Part shown: in pieces, positions 43,281-43,385 of the stretch
Position numbering within the stretch: position 1 is the stretch's first letter
Layout of the letters: each line of letters begins with the position of its first letter
Assembly: GCA_002224055.1 (NCBI GenBank)
Contig: AZLU01000028.1
Coordinates: 1 to 43,385 of the forward strand
DNA length: 43,385 nucleotides
Reading direction: 5' to 3'
DNA from: Pezizomycotina sp. ARF18
Lineage: Eukaryota; Ascomycota
Made by a program: the position numbers and the translations under genes
Notes under the pieces: generated by a model
Databases searched by the model: none
Seen by the model: the letters and a program-made list of their open reading frames with translations, nothing else
Told to the model about the DNA's origin: nothing

Positions 43281-43385
43281 GGGAATCTTAGGAGTCGAAG
43301 TGTCGAAAGTGGGGAGGAAGAAGGGGATGAGTCTGAGGCCGGCGAGGATGAGAAGAGGAGATTGGCAACGGTGCCATGATGTCGA

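Noticed and set aside
1-43385. CRISPR array, phage, IS element or bacterial defence system
   Set aside because: No spaced direct repeats, transposase motifs or operon-like gene packing; introns and gene families are fungal.

Overview
The window looks like nuclear DNA of a filamentous ascomycete (Pezizomycotina). The evidence is a set of families typical of that group: a rhodopsin-domain integral membrane protein, an MNN1-type (GT71) glycosyltransferase, a HET-domain protein, an APH-family kinase fold, F-box/leucine-rich proteins, a GLEYA-type adhesin and a fungal multi-pass membrane protein. Short introns (60-81 nt) have GTAAGT/GTATGG/GTACGT donors and CTAAC/CTAAT branch sites. Genes are GC-richer islands in long AT-rich, gene-poor DNA. 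I see no bacterial operon, CRISPR array, IS element, rRNA or convincing tRNA.

Layout, left to right: AT-rich DNA (1-2.8 kb); a multi-pass membrane protein that lacks its usual ectodomain (2.8-4.6 kb, +); AT-rich DNA; an unrecognised charged protein (7.3-9.4 kb, +); a small Cys-rich secreted protein with one intron (11.1-11.6 kb, +); a GLEYA-like secreted adhesin (14.4-15.3 kb, +); an unrecognised secreted protein (18.2-19.3 kb, +); a HET-like protein (20.2-21.9 kb, +); F-box/LRR protein 1 (22.4-24.1 kb, -); a repeat-bearing secreted protein (25.4-26.0 kb, +); an APH-family phosphotransferase (26.6-28.1 kb, -); a Cys/His-rich protein (28.6-29.1 kb, -); F-box/LRR protein 2 (30.6-32.5 kb, +); 3.5 kb of homopolymer-rich DNA; a GT71 mannosyltransferase (36.1-37.4 kb, -); 2.5 kb of AT-rich DNA; a rhodopsin-domain membrane protein (39.9-41.2 kb, -); and a small Pro-rich membrane-anchored protein at the right edge (42.8-43.3 kb, -).

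The genes do not form an obvious pathway. They form an accessory-type neighbourhood: secreted and surface proteins (adhesin, three other secreted proteins, a mannosyltransferase that could decorate them), membrane receptors or sensors, and self/non-self or turnover factors (HET, F-box). The two F-box genes are probably paralogs, because each has its single intron at the same phase-0 position just after the F-box helix.

A dominant feature is that almost every recognisable gene is split by one- or two-base frameshifts while its family motifs continue in a neighbouring frame. In several cases the break is explained by loss of one base from a GG run. This looks more like an unpolished long-read assembly than gene decay, so I annotate these loci as CDS with frameshifts, not as pseudogenes. 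Gene limits span all frames and starts are chosen from ATG context.
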